Of a stretch of DNA of 64,000 nt, positions 50,333 to 59,036 are shown piece after piece (position 1 is the first letter of the stretch; every line of letters starts with the position of its first letter). This DNA is from JACVRW01 sp963716215 (lineage in GTDB: Bacteria > Actinomycetota > Thermoleophilia > Solirubrobacterales > Thermoleophilaceae), in contig OY970298.1 of the NCBI GenBank assembly GCA_963716215.1, positions 2,852,001-2,916,000 of the forward strand, given 5' to 3'. Below the pieces are notes generated by a model. It had not been told where the DNA came from. It saw only the letters and a program-made list of their open reading frames with translations, and did not search any database. Made by a program: the position numbers and the translations under genes.

Positions 50333-52734
50333 GCCACCCGCTCCCGGCCCAGCCGCCTGCGCATCCGTACCACCGTGCCCTCCCGCTCGGTCGTGACATC
50401 CACCTGGTCCATCAGGCCTTCGATGATGCTCAAGCCACGCCCGCGGTGCGTGTCGCGACGCTCGCGCCAGTGCCCCCTGTCGCTCACCGTGGCCACCAGC
50501 TCGTCGGCGTCCAGCCGTGCCTCGACCTCGAAGGTGGCGTCGCCGGGCCCGTAGGCGTGCTCGATCGCGTTGCCGGCGGCCTCGCAGATCGTCAGCGTGA
50601 TCTCGTAGGCCTCGAGCTCGTCTGCGCCCGCGGCGTGCAGGAAGCGCGACAGCCGGCGGCGCAGCCCCGCGAGCGACTCGGGCTCGGCCGGGAGCGTGAA
50701 GCGGATCGCCTCGCCCGCCACCGGGCGGGGACGGACGGCGAGCAGGGCCACGTCGTCGTTGGGCATGTGCTGGCCGATCACACCTGCCAGCACCGCGTCA
50801 CAGAGTCCTTCGAGGCCTCCCTCGGCGCGGCCGGCGGCCTCGGCCAGGGCGTCGAGACGGTCCTCGAGCGGCTCGTCGCGGCGCTCGACCAGCCCGTCCG
50901 TGTAGAGCAGCAGCGAGGCGTCGCGCGGCAGCACCGCGGTCTCCTCGCGGAACACCGCAGGCTCTACCGCCCCGATCGGCACGGCGCGACCGCCCTCGAG
51001 GAAGGCGGCGCCATCGGCGCTCAGCTGCAGCGGCGGCGGGTGACCCGCGCTCGCGAAGCAGACCTCGCCGGTCTCGCGGTCGAGCACCAGGTAGAGGACG
51101 GTGGCCATCACGTCCTCTTCGCCGTGCATGACCAGTCTGTTGACCCTGGCCATCACCTCGGCCGGGGAGCTCTCGGCCATTCCGTAGGCGCGGAAGGCGT
51201 TGCGCAGCTGGCCCATGGTCGCGGCGGCGCGCAGCCCGTGGCCGACCACGTCGCCCACCACCAGCGCGATCCGCCCGTCGGGGCGCTCGAGCGCGTCGTA
51301 CCAGTCGCCGCCGATGGCGGCCCCCTGCCCGGCGGGGAGGTAGCGGGCCGCGATCTCGAGCCCCTCGATTCGGGGCAGACGCTCTGGGAGCAGGCTGCGC
51401 TGGAGCGTCTCGGCGATCGTGTGCTCGCGCTCGTAGACCTCGCGCAGCTGGCCCTCCATCGTCTTGCGCTCGTGGATGTCGATCGCGGTGCCCACGTACC
51501 CCACGAAGCGGCCGGCCTCGTATCGCGGCACGCCCCGCTCCGAGATCCAGCGGTACTGGCCGTCCTGTGCGTGCAGCCGGTACTCGCGCTCCCACACCTG
51601 GCGCCGCTCCAGCACCTGATGCCAGGTGGACACAACACCGTGGGCGTCCTCGGGGTGCACCCCGAACGCCCAGGTCGGCCCCAGCTCCTCCTCGAGCTTG
51701 GTTCCCGTGTAGGCCAGCCACCCCGCGTTGACGAAGGTGATCAGGCCGTGCTCGTCGGTCGTCCAGATCATCACCGGCGCGCTGTCGGCGAGATCGCGGA
51801 AGCTCGCCTCGGACTTGCGCAGCACGTCCTCCATCTGCTTGCGCTCGTGGATGTCGGTGGCGGTGCCGACGTAGCCCACGAACTCGCCCGCGGCGAAGCG
51901 CGGGATGCCGACCTCCAGGACCCACCGGTGGATCCCATCGCGGTGCATGAGCCGGTACTCGAAGCGGAACTCGGTGCGGCGCGCGAACGCGCTGCGCCAG
52001 CGCAGGAGCAGGTCGTCGCGGTCGTCCGGGTGGGCGCTCTTGCCGAACGTGTCGCCGACCTCGTCCTGCATGCGGCCGGTGTAGCGCAGCCAGCCCTCGT
52101 TGACGAAGGTCACGTCGCCCTCCGCGTCGGTCATCCACATCAGCGCCGGCGTGGTGTCGGCGAGCTCGCGAAAGCGCGCCTCCGAGTCGCGCACCTCCTC
52201 CTCGTGGCGGGCACGCTGGGCGGCGGCCCCGATCACGTTCGCGACCGACTGGAGGAAGTGCGCGTCGTCGGGGCTGAAGTACTGGGCGGTGCGGCTGTGG
52301 GCCCCGACCACGCCGAACTGGCGACCGCTGGCGCCGATCTGGGCCGCCATCGCGCTCACGACGCCGAGGTCGCGCTGCACGGGCGACGCCTCGAAGCGGG
52401 TCTCGGCGGCGAAGTCGCCGACGATCACAGGGGTCTCGGAGTGCAGCGCGTAGCCCTGCAGCTGCTCGCGCCCCGTGTCGAGCACGCCGCCGAGGACCCC
52501 GTCCGGAAAGCCGTAGCCACCGCGCACCAGCAGGCCGAGCCCGTCGCCCGTCAGCTCGAGGACCGACACGAAGTCGGTGCCCAGCTCGTGTGCTGCCACC
52601 TCGGCGGCCTCCGCGATCAGGTCGTCGAGGGCGATGCCGGCCAGAGCCTGCTGCCCGAGCTCGGCAACGGCGGCCTGCTGGCGCGCCCTGACAGCGACCT
52701 CGTCCCTGTAACGGTGCGAGCGACGCAGCAGCAG
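50329..52734 (-). CDS. GAF-PAS-PAS-SpoIIE phosphatase fused to RsbW-like anti-sigma kinase
   Basis: About 801 residues from a proposed CTG at 52734 (ribosome site AGGGGAG five bases before); from the GTG at 52599 it is 756. Domains: GAF (~15-180), two PAS domains with PAC ends (MTDAEGDVTFVNEGWLRYTG; TTDEHGLITFVNAGWLAYTG). Next is a PP2C/SpoIIE phosphatase (GGDWYDALERPDGRIALVVG, DGLVERRDEPLEDRLDAL), and last a C-terminal HATPase_c (ICEAAGNAIEHAYGPGDATF). The frame upstream of 52599 continues the GAF N-terminus (VRARQQAAVAELGQQALAG), which is why the longer form is preferred. It should set the phosphorylation of the STAS protein and hold the sigma factor. Confidence 0.88.
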   Translation of the reverse strand: MLLRRSHRYRDEVAVRARQQAAVAELGQQALAGIALDDLIAEAAEVAAHELGTDFVSVLELTGDGLGLLVRGGYGFPDGVLGGVLDTGREQLQGYALHSETPVIVGDFAAETRFEASPVQRDLGVVSAMAAQIGASGRQFGVVGAHSRTAQYFSPDDAHFLQSVANVIGAAAQRARHEEEVRDSEARFRELADTTPALMWMTDAEGDVTFVNEGWLRYTGRMQDEVGDTFGKSAHPDDRDDLLLRWRSAFARRTEFRFEYRLMHRDGIHRWVLEVGIPRFAAGEFVGYVGTATDIHERKQMEDVLRKSEASFRDLADSAPVMIWTTDEHGLITFVNAGWLAYTGTKLEEELGPTWAFGVHPEDAHGVVSTWHQVLERRQVWEREYRLHAQDGQYRWISERGVPRYEAGRFVGYVGTAIDIHERKTMEGQLREVYEREHTIAETLQRSLLPERLPRIEGLEIAARYLPAGQGAAIGGDWYDALERPDGRIALVVGDVVGHGLRAAATMGQLRNAFRAYGMAESSPAEVMARVNRLVMHGEEDVMATVLYLVLDRETGEVCFASAGHPPPLQLSADGAAFLEGGRAVPIGAVEPAVFREETAVLPRDASLLLYTDGLVERRDEPLEDRLDALAEAAGRAEGGLEGLCDAVLAGVIGQHMPNDDVALLAVRPRPVAGEAIRFTLPAEPESLAGLRRRLSRFLHAAGADELEAYEITLTICEAAGNAIEHAYGPGDATFEVEARLDADELVATVSDRGHWRERRDTHRGRGLSIIEGLMDQVDVTTEREGTVVRMRRRLGRERVA

Positions 52735-52744
52735 GTGCGCTCCC

Positions 52745-53536
52745 CTACTCGCCGTCGGTCAGCGGGTCTCCCTGCAGGCGCGACTTCAGCCGCAGCACGG
52801 CTTTCGTGTGCAGCTGCGAGACGCGCGACTCGGTCACGCCGAGCACCTCGCCGATCTCCCGCAGGGTCAGGTTCTCGTAGTAGTAGAGGGCGACCACGAG
52901 CTTCTCCCGCTCCGGCAGGCGCGCGATCGCGTCCGCCAGGCGGTCCTTCATCTCGGTGGTGTCCATCTCCGTCGCGGGATCGGCCGCCTGTGGATCTTGA
53001 ATCGTGTCGAGCAGGGACACCTGGTCGCCCGAGGAGTCCGAGACGGTCCACAGCTCGTCGAGCGCGACCACGGAGGAGTTGGAGATGCGCACCAGCGACT
53101 CCTGGAACTCGTCCACCTCCACGCCCAGCTCCTTGGCCATCTCCTGGTCGGTCGGAGCGCGGTGCAGCTGGTGCTCGAGCTTCGCGTTGGCCTTCTCGAT
53201 CTCACGCGCCTTCGTCCGCACGGAGCGCGGGACCCAGTCGAGCGAGCGCAGCTCGTCGATGATCGATCCCTTGATGCGGGTGATCGCGAAGGTCTCGAAC
53301 TTGATCTCGCGCTCGGGCTCGAAGCGCTCGATCGCGGAGATCAGGCCCAGCAGGCCGTACGAGATCAGGTCCGACTCCTCCACGTGGGAGGGCAATCCGC
53401 TCGACATGCGGCCGGCCACGTACTTGACCAACGGCGCGTACGCGAGCACGAGGCGCTCGCGCGCCTTCTCGTCCCTGTCGTCCTTGTAGCGGCGCCAGAG
53501 ATCCCTGAGCTCTATCGCCTTGAGATTGGTCTCCAT
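52745..53536 (-). CDS. RNA polymerase sigma-28 family factor (FliA/WhiG type)
   Basis: 263 residues. Region 2: LVLAYAPLVKYVAGRMSSGL, SYGLLGLISAIERFEPERE and FETFAITRIKGSIIDELRSL; region 3: KLEHQLHRAPTDQEMAKELG; region 4: IARLPEREKLVVALYYYENL then IGEVLGVTESRVSQLHTKAV. The sequence fits FliA/WhiG, used for motility or for sporulation control. No flagellar or spore gene is in the window. It is encoded directly upstream of the phosphatase-kinase fusion, so the partner switch presumably controls it. An N-terminal METNLKAIEL start is preceded by the Xer gene 12 bases away. Confidence 0.93.
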   Translation of the reverse strand: METNLKAIELRDLWRRYKDDRDEKARERLVLAYAPLVKYVAGRMSSGLPSHVEESDLISYGLLGLISAIERFEPEREIKFETFAITRIKGSIIDELRSLDWVPRSVRTKAREIEKANAKLEHQLHRAPTDQEMAKELGVEVDEFQESLVRISNSSVVALDELWTVSDSSGDQVSLLDTIQDPQAADPATEMDTTEMKDRLADAIARLPEREKLVVALYYYENLTLREIGEVLGVTESRVSQLHTKAVLRLKSRLQGDPLTDGE

Positions 53537-53548
53537 TGGGCCCTTAGG

Positions 53549-54455
53549 TCACGCGCGTGGGTGAGACCGCGCATACGCCATCCTGAGGCGTCTCGACTCT
53601 ACCCGAGTGTAGGTCTGGGTCGTGCTGATGGACGCGTGGCCGAGCAGTTCCTGGATGGTGCGCAGGTCCGCGCCTCCTTCGAGGAGGTGGGTCGCGAACG
53701 AGTGGCGCAGGGTGTGTGGCGAGATGCCCACGCGGCGCGCTTGGAGCTTCAGGCGCCGCCGGACGTCGGAGGTGGACAGCCTCCGGCCGCTCTTGGACAG
53801 GAACAGAGCCGTGCTCTCGCCGGATTCGAGCGCAGTGCGCCCGCGGCTCAGGTAGCGCTCGAGGGCGCGCCAGGCGTGCTCGCCGGCGGGCACCACACGG
53901 GTGCGCCCACCCTTGCCCTCCACGCGCACCTGCTCCGCGTCCGGGTCCACGCTGGTGGTGTCGAGTCAGCGTCAGCTCCTCGGCGCGCAGACCGGCCGCG
54001 TAGGCGAGCTCGAACATGGCGCGATCGCGCAGGTCGAGCGGCGTGGTGGCGGGGATCCGCTCGAGCAGCTCGGCCACCTGGTCGGGCTTGAGCACCTGGG
54101 GCAGATACGAGTCCTTCTTGGGGCTGGCGACGAGGTCGGCCGGGTTCCCCTCCAGCTCGCCGCGCTCGACCAGCTGGCGGTAGAAGGTGCGGATCGCGGC
54201 CAGCTTGCGCGCCACCGTGGACTTGGCGGCGCCGTGCTCGCTGAGCACGGCAGCGAAGCGGCGCAGGTCGCGGTGGGAGAGCTCCTTGGGGTGCAGGCCG
54301 CGGCCCGCCGCCCACTGCCCGAGCTGGGCGAGGTCCACGCCGTAGGCGCGGCGCGTCTTCTCCCCCATGCCGCGGGCGCGCTGCCAGTCGTCGAAGACGG
54401 TGAGCGCCGCCTCCCAACTAGCCTCATGTGGAGTGGGTGTGTTCTTGGTCAACAC
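53549..54455 (-). CDS. XerC/XerD-type tyrosine recombinase, with a frameshift
   Basis: About 300 residues if joined. N-terminal SAM-like domain: DDWQRARGMGEKTRRAYGVD, KSTVARKLAAIRTFYRQLVE. Catalytic domain: AYAAGLRAEELTL (first Arg), then after a shift at about 53962-53972 DTTSVDPDAEQVRVEGKGGR, HTLRHSFATHLLEGG and GHASISTTQTYTRV with the active-site Tyr. The shift is an extra one or four bases in a repeat-like GCTGACGCTGACTCGAC stretch. Xer proteins resolve chromosome dimers. This one lies 12 bases upstream of the sigma gene, an arrangement also seen in other actinobacteria. An assembly error is the simplest explanation. Confidence 0.88.
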
Positions 54456-54468
54456 GCAGGACGGACGG

Positions 54469-54714
54469 GTGGCGACTCGTACTCAGCTGGCCGAGGCCGG
54501 GGAGTTGGACGAGTTCGAGCAGCCGCGCCGGCCCTGGCATCCGATCCAGGGGCCCAGCGACGCCTCCACCATGTGGTACGCGGTCTTGCGCAAGCGCGAA
54601 CGGGGCGTCTTCATCGGCACGCTCTGCATTCGACACACGGGCCGCAAGAACCTGCTGGAAGAGCGCGGCTGGGAGGAAGTGCCGATCGCGGAGATCGGCG
54701 TCGGCGACCCCTAG
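54469..54714 (+). CDS. Small hypothetical protein
   Basis: 81 residues from GTG 54469, divergent from the Xer gene with only 13 bases between, so their promoters overlap; a start at 54436 is possible. Sequence features: ATRTQLAEAGELDEFEQPRR, PIQGPSDASTMWYAVLRKRE, LCIRHTGRKNLLEERGWEEV. No signal peptide, helix or metal motif. I do not recognise it; its codon usage fits a real gene. Confidence 0.55.
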   Translation: MATRTQLAEAGELDEFEQPRRPWHPIQGPSDASTMWYAVLRKRERGVFIGTLCIRHTGRKNLLEERGWEEVPIAEIGVGDP

Positions 54715-54718
54715 AGAG

Positions 54719-55750
54719 CTACGCGATGTAAATCGGCGCGCCGACCGGAACCTGGTCGTAGAGCTCGATGACATCTGGGATCGCCATGCGCAGGCAGCCG
54801 TGCGACGCGGCGCTGCCGAGCGAGTAGGTCTCCTCGGTGCCGTGGATGCCGGCGCCGTCGAAGATGCCCATCCAGCGGGCCTTGAGTGGGTTGTCCGGCC
54901 CCGGCGGCACCACCTTGCCGGCCAGATCGCCGGCCCAGTCGCTGTCCGGGACGGTCCAGGTCGGGTCCACCGCCTTGTTCTGGATGTGGTAGAGCCCGGC
55001 GGGGGTGTCGAAGCCCACCGCGCCGACCGCCACCGTGTACTCCTTGACGAGCGTGAGCTGCTTGTAGAGGCGGAGCTTGAAGTGGGTGCGGTCGGCAACC
55101 AGCACGATCGGGTACTTGTCGGCGAGCTGGGCCTGGGTCACCTTGGGGCGCGTGACCCGGACGGGCGCCTTGACGCGGCGGCCCACGCCCGGCACGGTCA
55201 GCGCCTGCGCGAGGCGCTGGCGCAGCAGGTCCGCCTGGACTGCAACGCCGTTGCGCTCCTTGACCTTCGCCATCTCGGGGAAGTCGACCTCGGCGTCGCG
55301 CGCCTTGCGATCGAGCTGCTTGCCGACCCGATCGACGAGGTCGTCGATGGCCTGGTCGTCATAGGTGACGCGGGCCGGCACCTGGGCGTGCTCCTCGCCC
55401 CCGGTCAGGTCGCGCGAGACGCGCGTGATGATGCTGCCCTCGCGGCTCTGCTCGAGGGCCTCGTCGACCATCCCTGCGACGTCGGCGTGCACGCCCGCGT
55501 CCTGGGCGGAGAGGCTGAAGCGCTTGTGTGCGTGGACGACTGAGATCGGCTGCTCGAGCGGCTCGCGCAGCTCGCGGCCGATCACGCGCTGCGCCTCGCC
55601 GACGCGCATGCCCCCCACGTCGATGCCGGCGACGGTAACGCCTTCGGCGATCACGTCATCGCGCGACGAGTCGTACGCGTAAGCGGCCACCGCACCTCCG
55701 ACCAGGACCAGCAGGAGGACGGCGACGAAGATGAACGACTTCTGCCTCAC
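54719..55750 (-). CDS. L,D-transpeptidase with peptidoglycan-binding domain
   Basis: 343 residues, GTG start. An N-terminal anchor helix (FIFVAVLLLVLVGGAVAAYA) is followed by a YoaR/PG-binding-4-like region (~35-210: AGIDVGGMRVGEAQRVIGRE, QDAGVHADVAGMVDEAL). The C-terminal YkuD domain has HFKLRLYKQLTLVKEYTVAV, GIFDGAGIHGTEETYSLG and the catalytic SHGCLRM with the active-site Cys. It forms 3-3 cross-links in peptidoglycan outside the membrane. Domain order and length fit the actinobacterial type. It lies tail to tail with the small hypothetical gene. Confidence 0.93.
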   Translation of the reverse strand: MRQKSFIFVAVLLLVLVGGAVAAYAYDSSRDDVIAEGVTVAGIDVGGMRVGEAQRVIGRELREPLEQPISVVHAHKRFSLSAQDAGVHADVAGMVDEALEQSREGSIITRVSRDLTGGEEHAQVPARVTYDDQAIDDLVDRVGKQLDRKARDAEVDFPEMAKVKERNGVAVQADLLRQRLAQALTVPGVGRRVKAPVRVTRPKVTQAQLADKYPIVLVADRTHFKLRLYKQLTLVKEYTVAVGAVGFDTPAGLYHIQNKAVDPTWTVPDSDWAGDLAGKVVPPGPDNPLKARWMGIFDGAGIHGTEETYSLGSAASHGCLRMAIPDVIELYDQVPVGAPIYIA

Positions 55751-55835
55751 GGCCCCCTAGAAGTCTAGGGACGCGCGCGGCGTTCGCCCATGCCTGACAG
55801 CGCCATTGCGCTAATCCGCACGCGCAAAGCTGCTG

Positions 55836-57365
55836 CTAAACCGGGGTTTCGCGCCGAGCGAGCACCGACTCGATCGCCGAGAGCACGCGCACCCGATTGG
55901 CGTGCCGGCGCTCGTAGTCGCGCAGCGTCTGGAGGTCCTCTCGCTCGAGGGAGGCGAGCAGCGCGATCACCTCCTCCGCCGCGAGGTCGTCGTAGTGCTC
56001 GACCGGCGAGGCGGCGGCTGGCGCCTCCTGCACGCGCCGCTCGGCAGCTTCGGTCACCCGCTGGACGGCGTCCTCGGCGGCCGCCCCGGCGCGACGCTCG
56101 GCCTTCTTGGCGCGTTCGGTCGCCTTCAGAGCGGCTTCCGCCGCACGCTGCTCGGCCTTCTTCGCCCGCTGGACCGCCTTCTCGGCGGCGCGCTCGGCCG
56201 CCTGCAGGCGCTGCTCGCGGTGTTCTTCGGTGGTGTCGGGCGCACCCGCGTAGCCCGACAGCAGCCGCTGGAGGTCCACGACCTGCTCGCGGCTCAGCGA
56301 GCCGAGCGTGTGCTCGCGCGCGTTCTTGACGTGCGGGCTCCAGCGCAGGAAGTCCTCCACCTCGCGCTCGTAGCGGTATGGCTCGCGCCCCGCGCGCACG
56401 AGCGGGTGCAGGCGCAGATGCTCGCCCAGCTTCAGCACCGCCTCGCGGCTCGTGTAGCCATAGCGGAAGCCGGTTGCCTTGAAGCGACGGTTGTCGATGC
56501 CGCGGCCGAAGCGCAGCTGGTTGAGCGCCTCTGGCGGGATGTTCACGCCCACCCGCCGCAGAGCCGCCGCCGCCAGGCCGGTGCCCCAGAACGGGAGCAC
56601 GGGCGCGTAGGGCTTGCCGAGCAGGCCGGCCACCTCGCTGAGCGCGAGCACGCCGTCACCCGCGACGTTGTAGATGCCGGGCAGCGCCTGCTGCACGGCG
56701 TGCTCGAGCGCGTGGACCACGTCGTCCTCGTGCACGAACTGGTAGCGCGGGTCGAAGCCGAGGATCATCGGCACCGCGGGCAGCGAGAACAGCCCGATGT
56801 GCGAGGTCCGGACGTCCGGGCCGAGCACGTTCGCGAAGCGCAGGATCGAGACGTCGACGGACGGGTTCTTCTCGGCGAACTCGTGGAGGGAGGCCTCCGC
56901 CTCGACCACGTCGCGCTCGATCGCTGTCCGCGGCGGGTGCGGCCGGCCCATCGTCTCGTCGAAGAAGGCCGGGTCGTCCTGCTCGCAGCCGTAGTAGTGG
57001 CCGGACGACTTGAACACCACCTTGCGCACCGGAGAGTCCGCTCCCGAGCAGGCGGCGAGGATGTTCATCGTCCCGATGATGTTGTTCTCGTGGGCCTTGG
57101 ACGAGGTCGTCGTGGTCGAGTCCACGACGAGCCGGGTGTCCACGACGGTGTCGATCTCGGCCGCCTCGACCACCCGGCGCAGCAGCGCGTGCTGCGCCCC
57201 GACCTTCACGTACTCGGTGCGCTCCAGCTCGACGTTGGGCTCCTCGTTGTCCACGCCGATGACGGCCTCGACGTCGGGGAATGCCTCGAGCGCCTGGGCC
57301 AGCCGGCCGCCCCAGTAGGTCGACAGGCCCGTGACCAGGATGCGCCGCGAGTCCCCCGTCGTCAT
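55836..57365 (-). CDS. NAD-dependent epimerase/dehydratase with long helical C-terminal tail
   Basis: 509 residues, ATG in an ATGA overlap with the acyltransferase gene. SDR domain 1-330: ILVTGLSTYWGGRLAQALEA (nucleotide loop, G-x-S-x-x-W-G), VVDSTTTTSSKAHENNIIGT, SSGHYYGC and YNVAGDGVLALSEVAGLLG. The C-terminal ~130 residues are a highly charged helix with Ala/Lys/Glu repeats (AAERAAEKAVQRAKKAEQRA and similar). They end in YDDLAAEEVIALLASLERED followed by YERRHANR, a short motif seen at the end of many actinobacterial proteins. The pairing with PlsC suggests lipid or cell-wall metabolism; the substrate is unknown. Confidence 0.87.
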   Translation of the reverse strand: MTTGDSRRILVTGLSTYWGGRLAQALEAFPDVEAVIGVDNEEPNVELERTEYVKVGAQHALLRRVVEAAEIDTVVDTRLVVDSTTTTSSKAHENNIIGTMNILAACSGADSPVRKVVFKSSGHYYGCEQDDPAFFDETMGRPHPPRTAIERDVVEAEASLHEFAEKNPSVDVSILRFANVLGPDVRTSHIGLFSLPAVPMILGFDPRYQFVHEDDVVHALEHAVQQALPGIYNVAGDGVLALSEVAGLLGKPYAPVLPFWGTGLAAAALRRVGVNIPPEALNQLRFGRGIDNRRFKATGFRYGYTSREAVLKLGEHLRLHPLVRAGREPYRYEREVEDFLRWSPHVKNAREHTLGSLSREQVVDLQRLLSGYAGAPDTTEEHREQRLQAAERAAEKAVQRAKKAEQRAAEAALKATERAKKAERRAGAAAEDAVQRVTEAAERRVQEAPAAASPVEHYDDLAAEEVIALLASLEREDLQTLRDYERRHANRVRVLSAIESVLARRETPV

Positions 57366-58258
57366 CCGAACCACACCGACCGGCGCCGGGCGAGCATGTC
57401 CCAGAGGTTGTCCTGGATCGATGCGCGCACGTCGTGCGCGACCGTCTGCACGAGCGCCTTGTCCTCGTGCATGCCCTCGTCCTCGAACCGGATCGGCTCG
57501 AGGAAGCGGAGGCGGAACTTCGCCGGCAGGTAGCCCAGCATCCCGGCGACGCCGAAGTGCGGGAAGGTCGGTGTGATCGGGAAGTACGGGAAACCGCTGA
57601 GGCGCTTGAACACGCCGAGCTGGGCGAACACCGGCGCGGCCTCCTCGGCGCCCACCACGCATACCGGGACGATCGGCACGCGCGCCCGCATGGCGGCCTC
57701 CACGAACCCGCCGCGCCCGAAGCGGCGCAGCCGGTAGCGCTCCTTGTAGAGCTTCTCCGTCCCCTTGCGGCCCTCGGGGAACACGAGCACGAGCTGCTCC
57801 TCGTCGAACAGCAGCCGGTGGACGTTGGCCGGGTGGGCCGGCACGCAGCCGATCTTGGAGACGAGCATCGAGAAGCCCGGGTAGCCCTTGAAGAAATGCT
57901 CGACGGTGATGTTGAGCGGCCGCGGGTGGGTGTGCTCCTCGCGGATCGACTTGGCGATCATCGCCGCGTCGGGCGGCAGGGCGCCGGAGTGATTGGACAC
58001 GAGCAGCGCGCCGCCGGCGGCCGGCACGTTCTCGATGCCCTCCACCTCGGCGCGGAACCAGTACCTGTAGAAGAACTCGATCAGCGTCGCGTCGAAGACG
58101 CCCTCGACCCGCTCCGAGCGCCCCCAGTCGTTCAGGCGCCGCTCCGGCTCCACGCCGGGGAGGTGCGACTTGAGCGTCTCGGCCGGGACCAGCTCACGGC
58201 CGCGCGACTCGCGGCGCCGCTCGCGAGGCGCCAGGGGTGTCCGGGTGGGCTCCGCCAT
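57362..58258 (-). CDS. PlsC-family 1-acylglycerol-3-phosphate acyltransferase-like protein
   Basis: 298 residues. The acyltransferase block I reads LLVSNHSGALPPDAAMIAKS, with a longer H-to-D spacing (H-x6-D) than the classical H-x4-D, as in a known subgroup of this family. Block III is LVFPEGRKGTEKLYKERYRL and block IV PIVPVCVVGAEEAAPVF. A short hydrophobic stretch near PVFAQLGVFKRLSGFPYFPI may associate with membrane. Coupled by overlap to the downstream epimerase. Acyl transfer to a lysophospholipid or related alcohol is expected. Confidence 0.88.
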   Translation of the reverse strand: MAEPTRTPLAPRERRRESRGRELVPAETLKSHLPGVEPERRLNDWGRSERVEGVFDATLIEFFYRYWFRAEVEGIENVPAAGGALLVSNHSGALPPDAAMIAKSIREEHTHPRPLNITVEHFFKGYPGFSMLVSKIGCVPAHPANVHRLLFDEEQLVLVFPEGRKGTEKLYKERYRLRRFGRGGFVEAAMRARVPIVPVCVVGAEEAAPVFAQLGVFKRLSGFPYFPITPTFPHFGVAGMLGYLPAKFRLRFLEPIRFEDEGMHEDKALVQTVAHDVRASIQDNLWDMLARRRSVWFG

Positions 58259-58322
58259 CGACGTTCGAGTGTGTCAGAGAGGCCGCGAGCGCGGCGCGGC
58301 GCGACGTTACGATCCTGGCGGG

Positions 58323-59036
58323 ATGCGCTCCAAGGACGAAGTCCGCAACGACGTGTGGCGCGCGATGGACCAGCACGGGGTGTCGCGCTTCCCCGGCGCG
58401 GAGGGCCGAATTCCCAACTTCGCGGGCGCCAAGGGCGCCGCCGAGCGGCTCGCCCGCCACCCGGCGTGGACCGGTGCCCAGACGCTGAAGGCCAACCCCG
58501 ACTCGCCCCAGACACACGCGCGGCGGCTCGCCCTCGAGCAGGGCAAGCTGCTGGTGATGGCGGTGCCGCGCCTGCGCGACCAGCACCCGTTCCGGCTGCT
58601 GGACCCCCGGCGGCTGGACGGGTCGCAGCTCCGCGAGGCGGCCACCATCAAGGGCGCGCTGCGCCACGGCCGGGTGATCGACCTCGATCAGGTGCCCGAG
58701 CTGGACCTCGTGCTGACCGGCTCGGTGGCCGTGAACCTCAAGGGCGCTCGCGTGGGCAAGGGCGGCGGGTTCTCCGACCTCGAGTACGCGCTGCTGTGCG
58801 AGAGCGGCAAGATCGACCGCCGCACGGTGATCGCCACGACCGTGCACCCGATCCAGATCATGCGCGAGAACCTGCTGATGACCGCCCACGACATCCCGGT
58901 GGGGGTGGTCGCAACGCCCCGCGCGGTGATCGAGGTGGACGGCGCGCACACCCGCCCGGCGGGCATCCTGTGGGACCACCTCCAGCCGCCGCAGATCCAC
59001 GAGATCCCGGTGCTGGAGCGCTTCGGCTACGTCTAG
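58323..59036 (+). CDS. 5-formyltetrahydrofolate cyclo-ligase-like protein
   Basis: 237 residues, ATG start after a GGCGGG ribosome-like sequence. Similar to the MTHFS-type family (COG0212): DEVRNDVWRAMDQHGVSRFP, KANPDSPQTHARRLALEQGK, VAVNLKGARVGKGGGFSDLE (ATP-binding Gly-rich region), TTVHPIQIM and PAGILWDHLQPPQIHEIPVL. Expected reaction is ATP-dependent conversion of 5-formyl- to 5,10-methenyl-tetrahydrofolate. Members of this subgroup are distant from biochemically tested enzymes, so the call is by similarity. Convergent with the HAD gene, overlapping by 4 bases. Confidence 0.82.
   Translation: MRSKDEVRNDVWRAMDQHGVSRFPGAEGRIPNFAGAKGAAERLARHPAWTGAQTLKANPDSPQTHARRLALEQGKLLVMAVPRLRDQHPFRLLDPRRLDGSQLREAATIKGALRHGRVIDLDQVPELDLVLTGSVAVNLKGARVGKGGGFSDLEYALLCESGKIDRRTVIATTVHPIQIMRENLLMTAHDIPVGVVATPRAVIEVDGAHTRPAGILWDHLQPPQIHEIPVLERFGYV

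Noticed and set aside
53544..54455. Mobile element based on the tyrosine recombinase
   Set aside because: The protein is XerC/D-like, sits in a housekeeping arrangement next to a sigma gene, and no attachment repeats or cargo genes were found.
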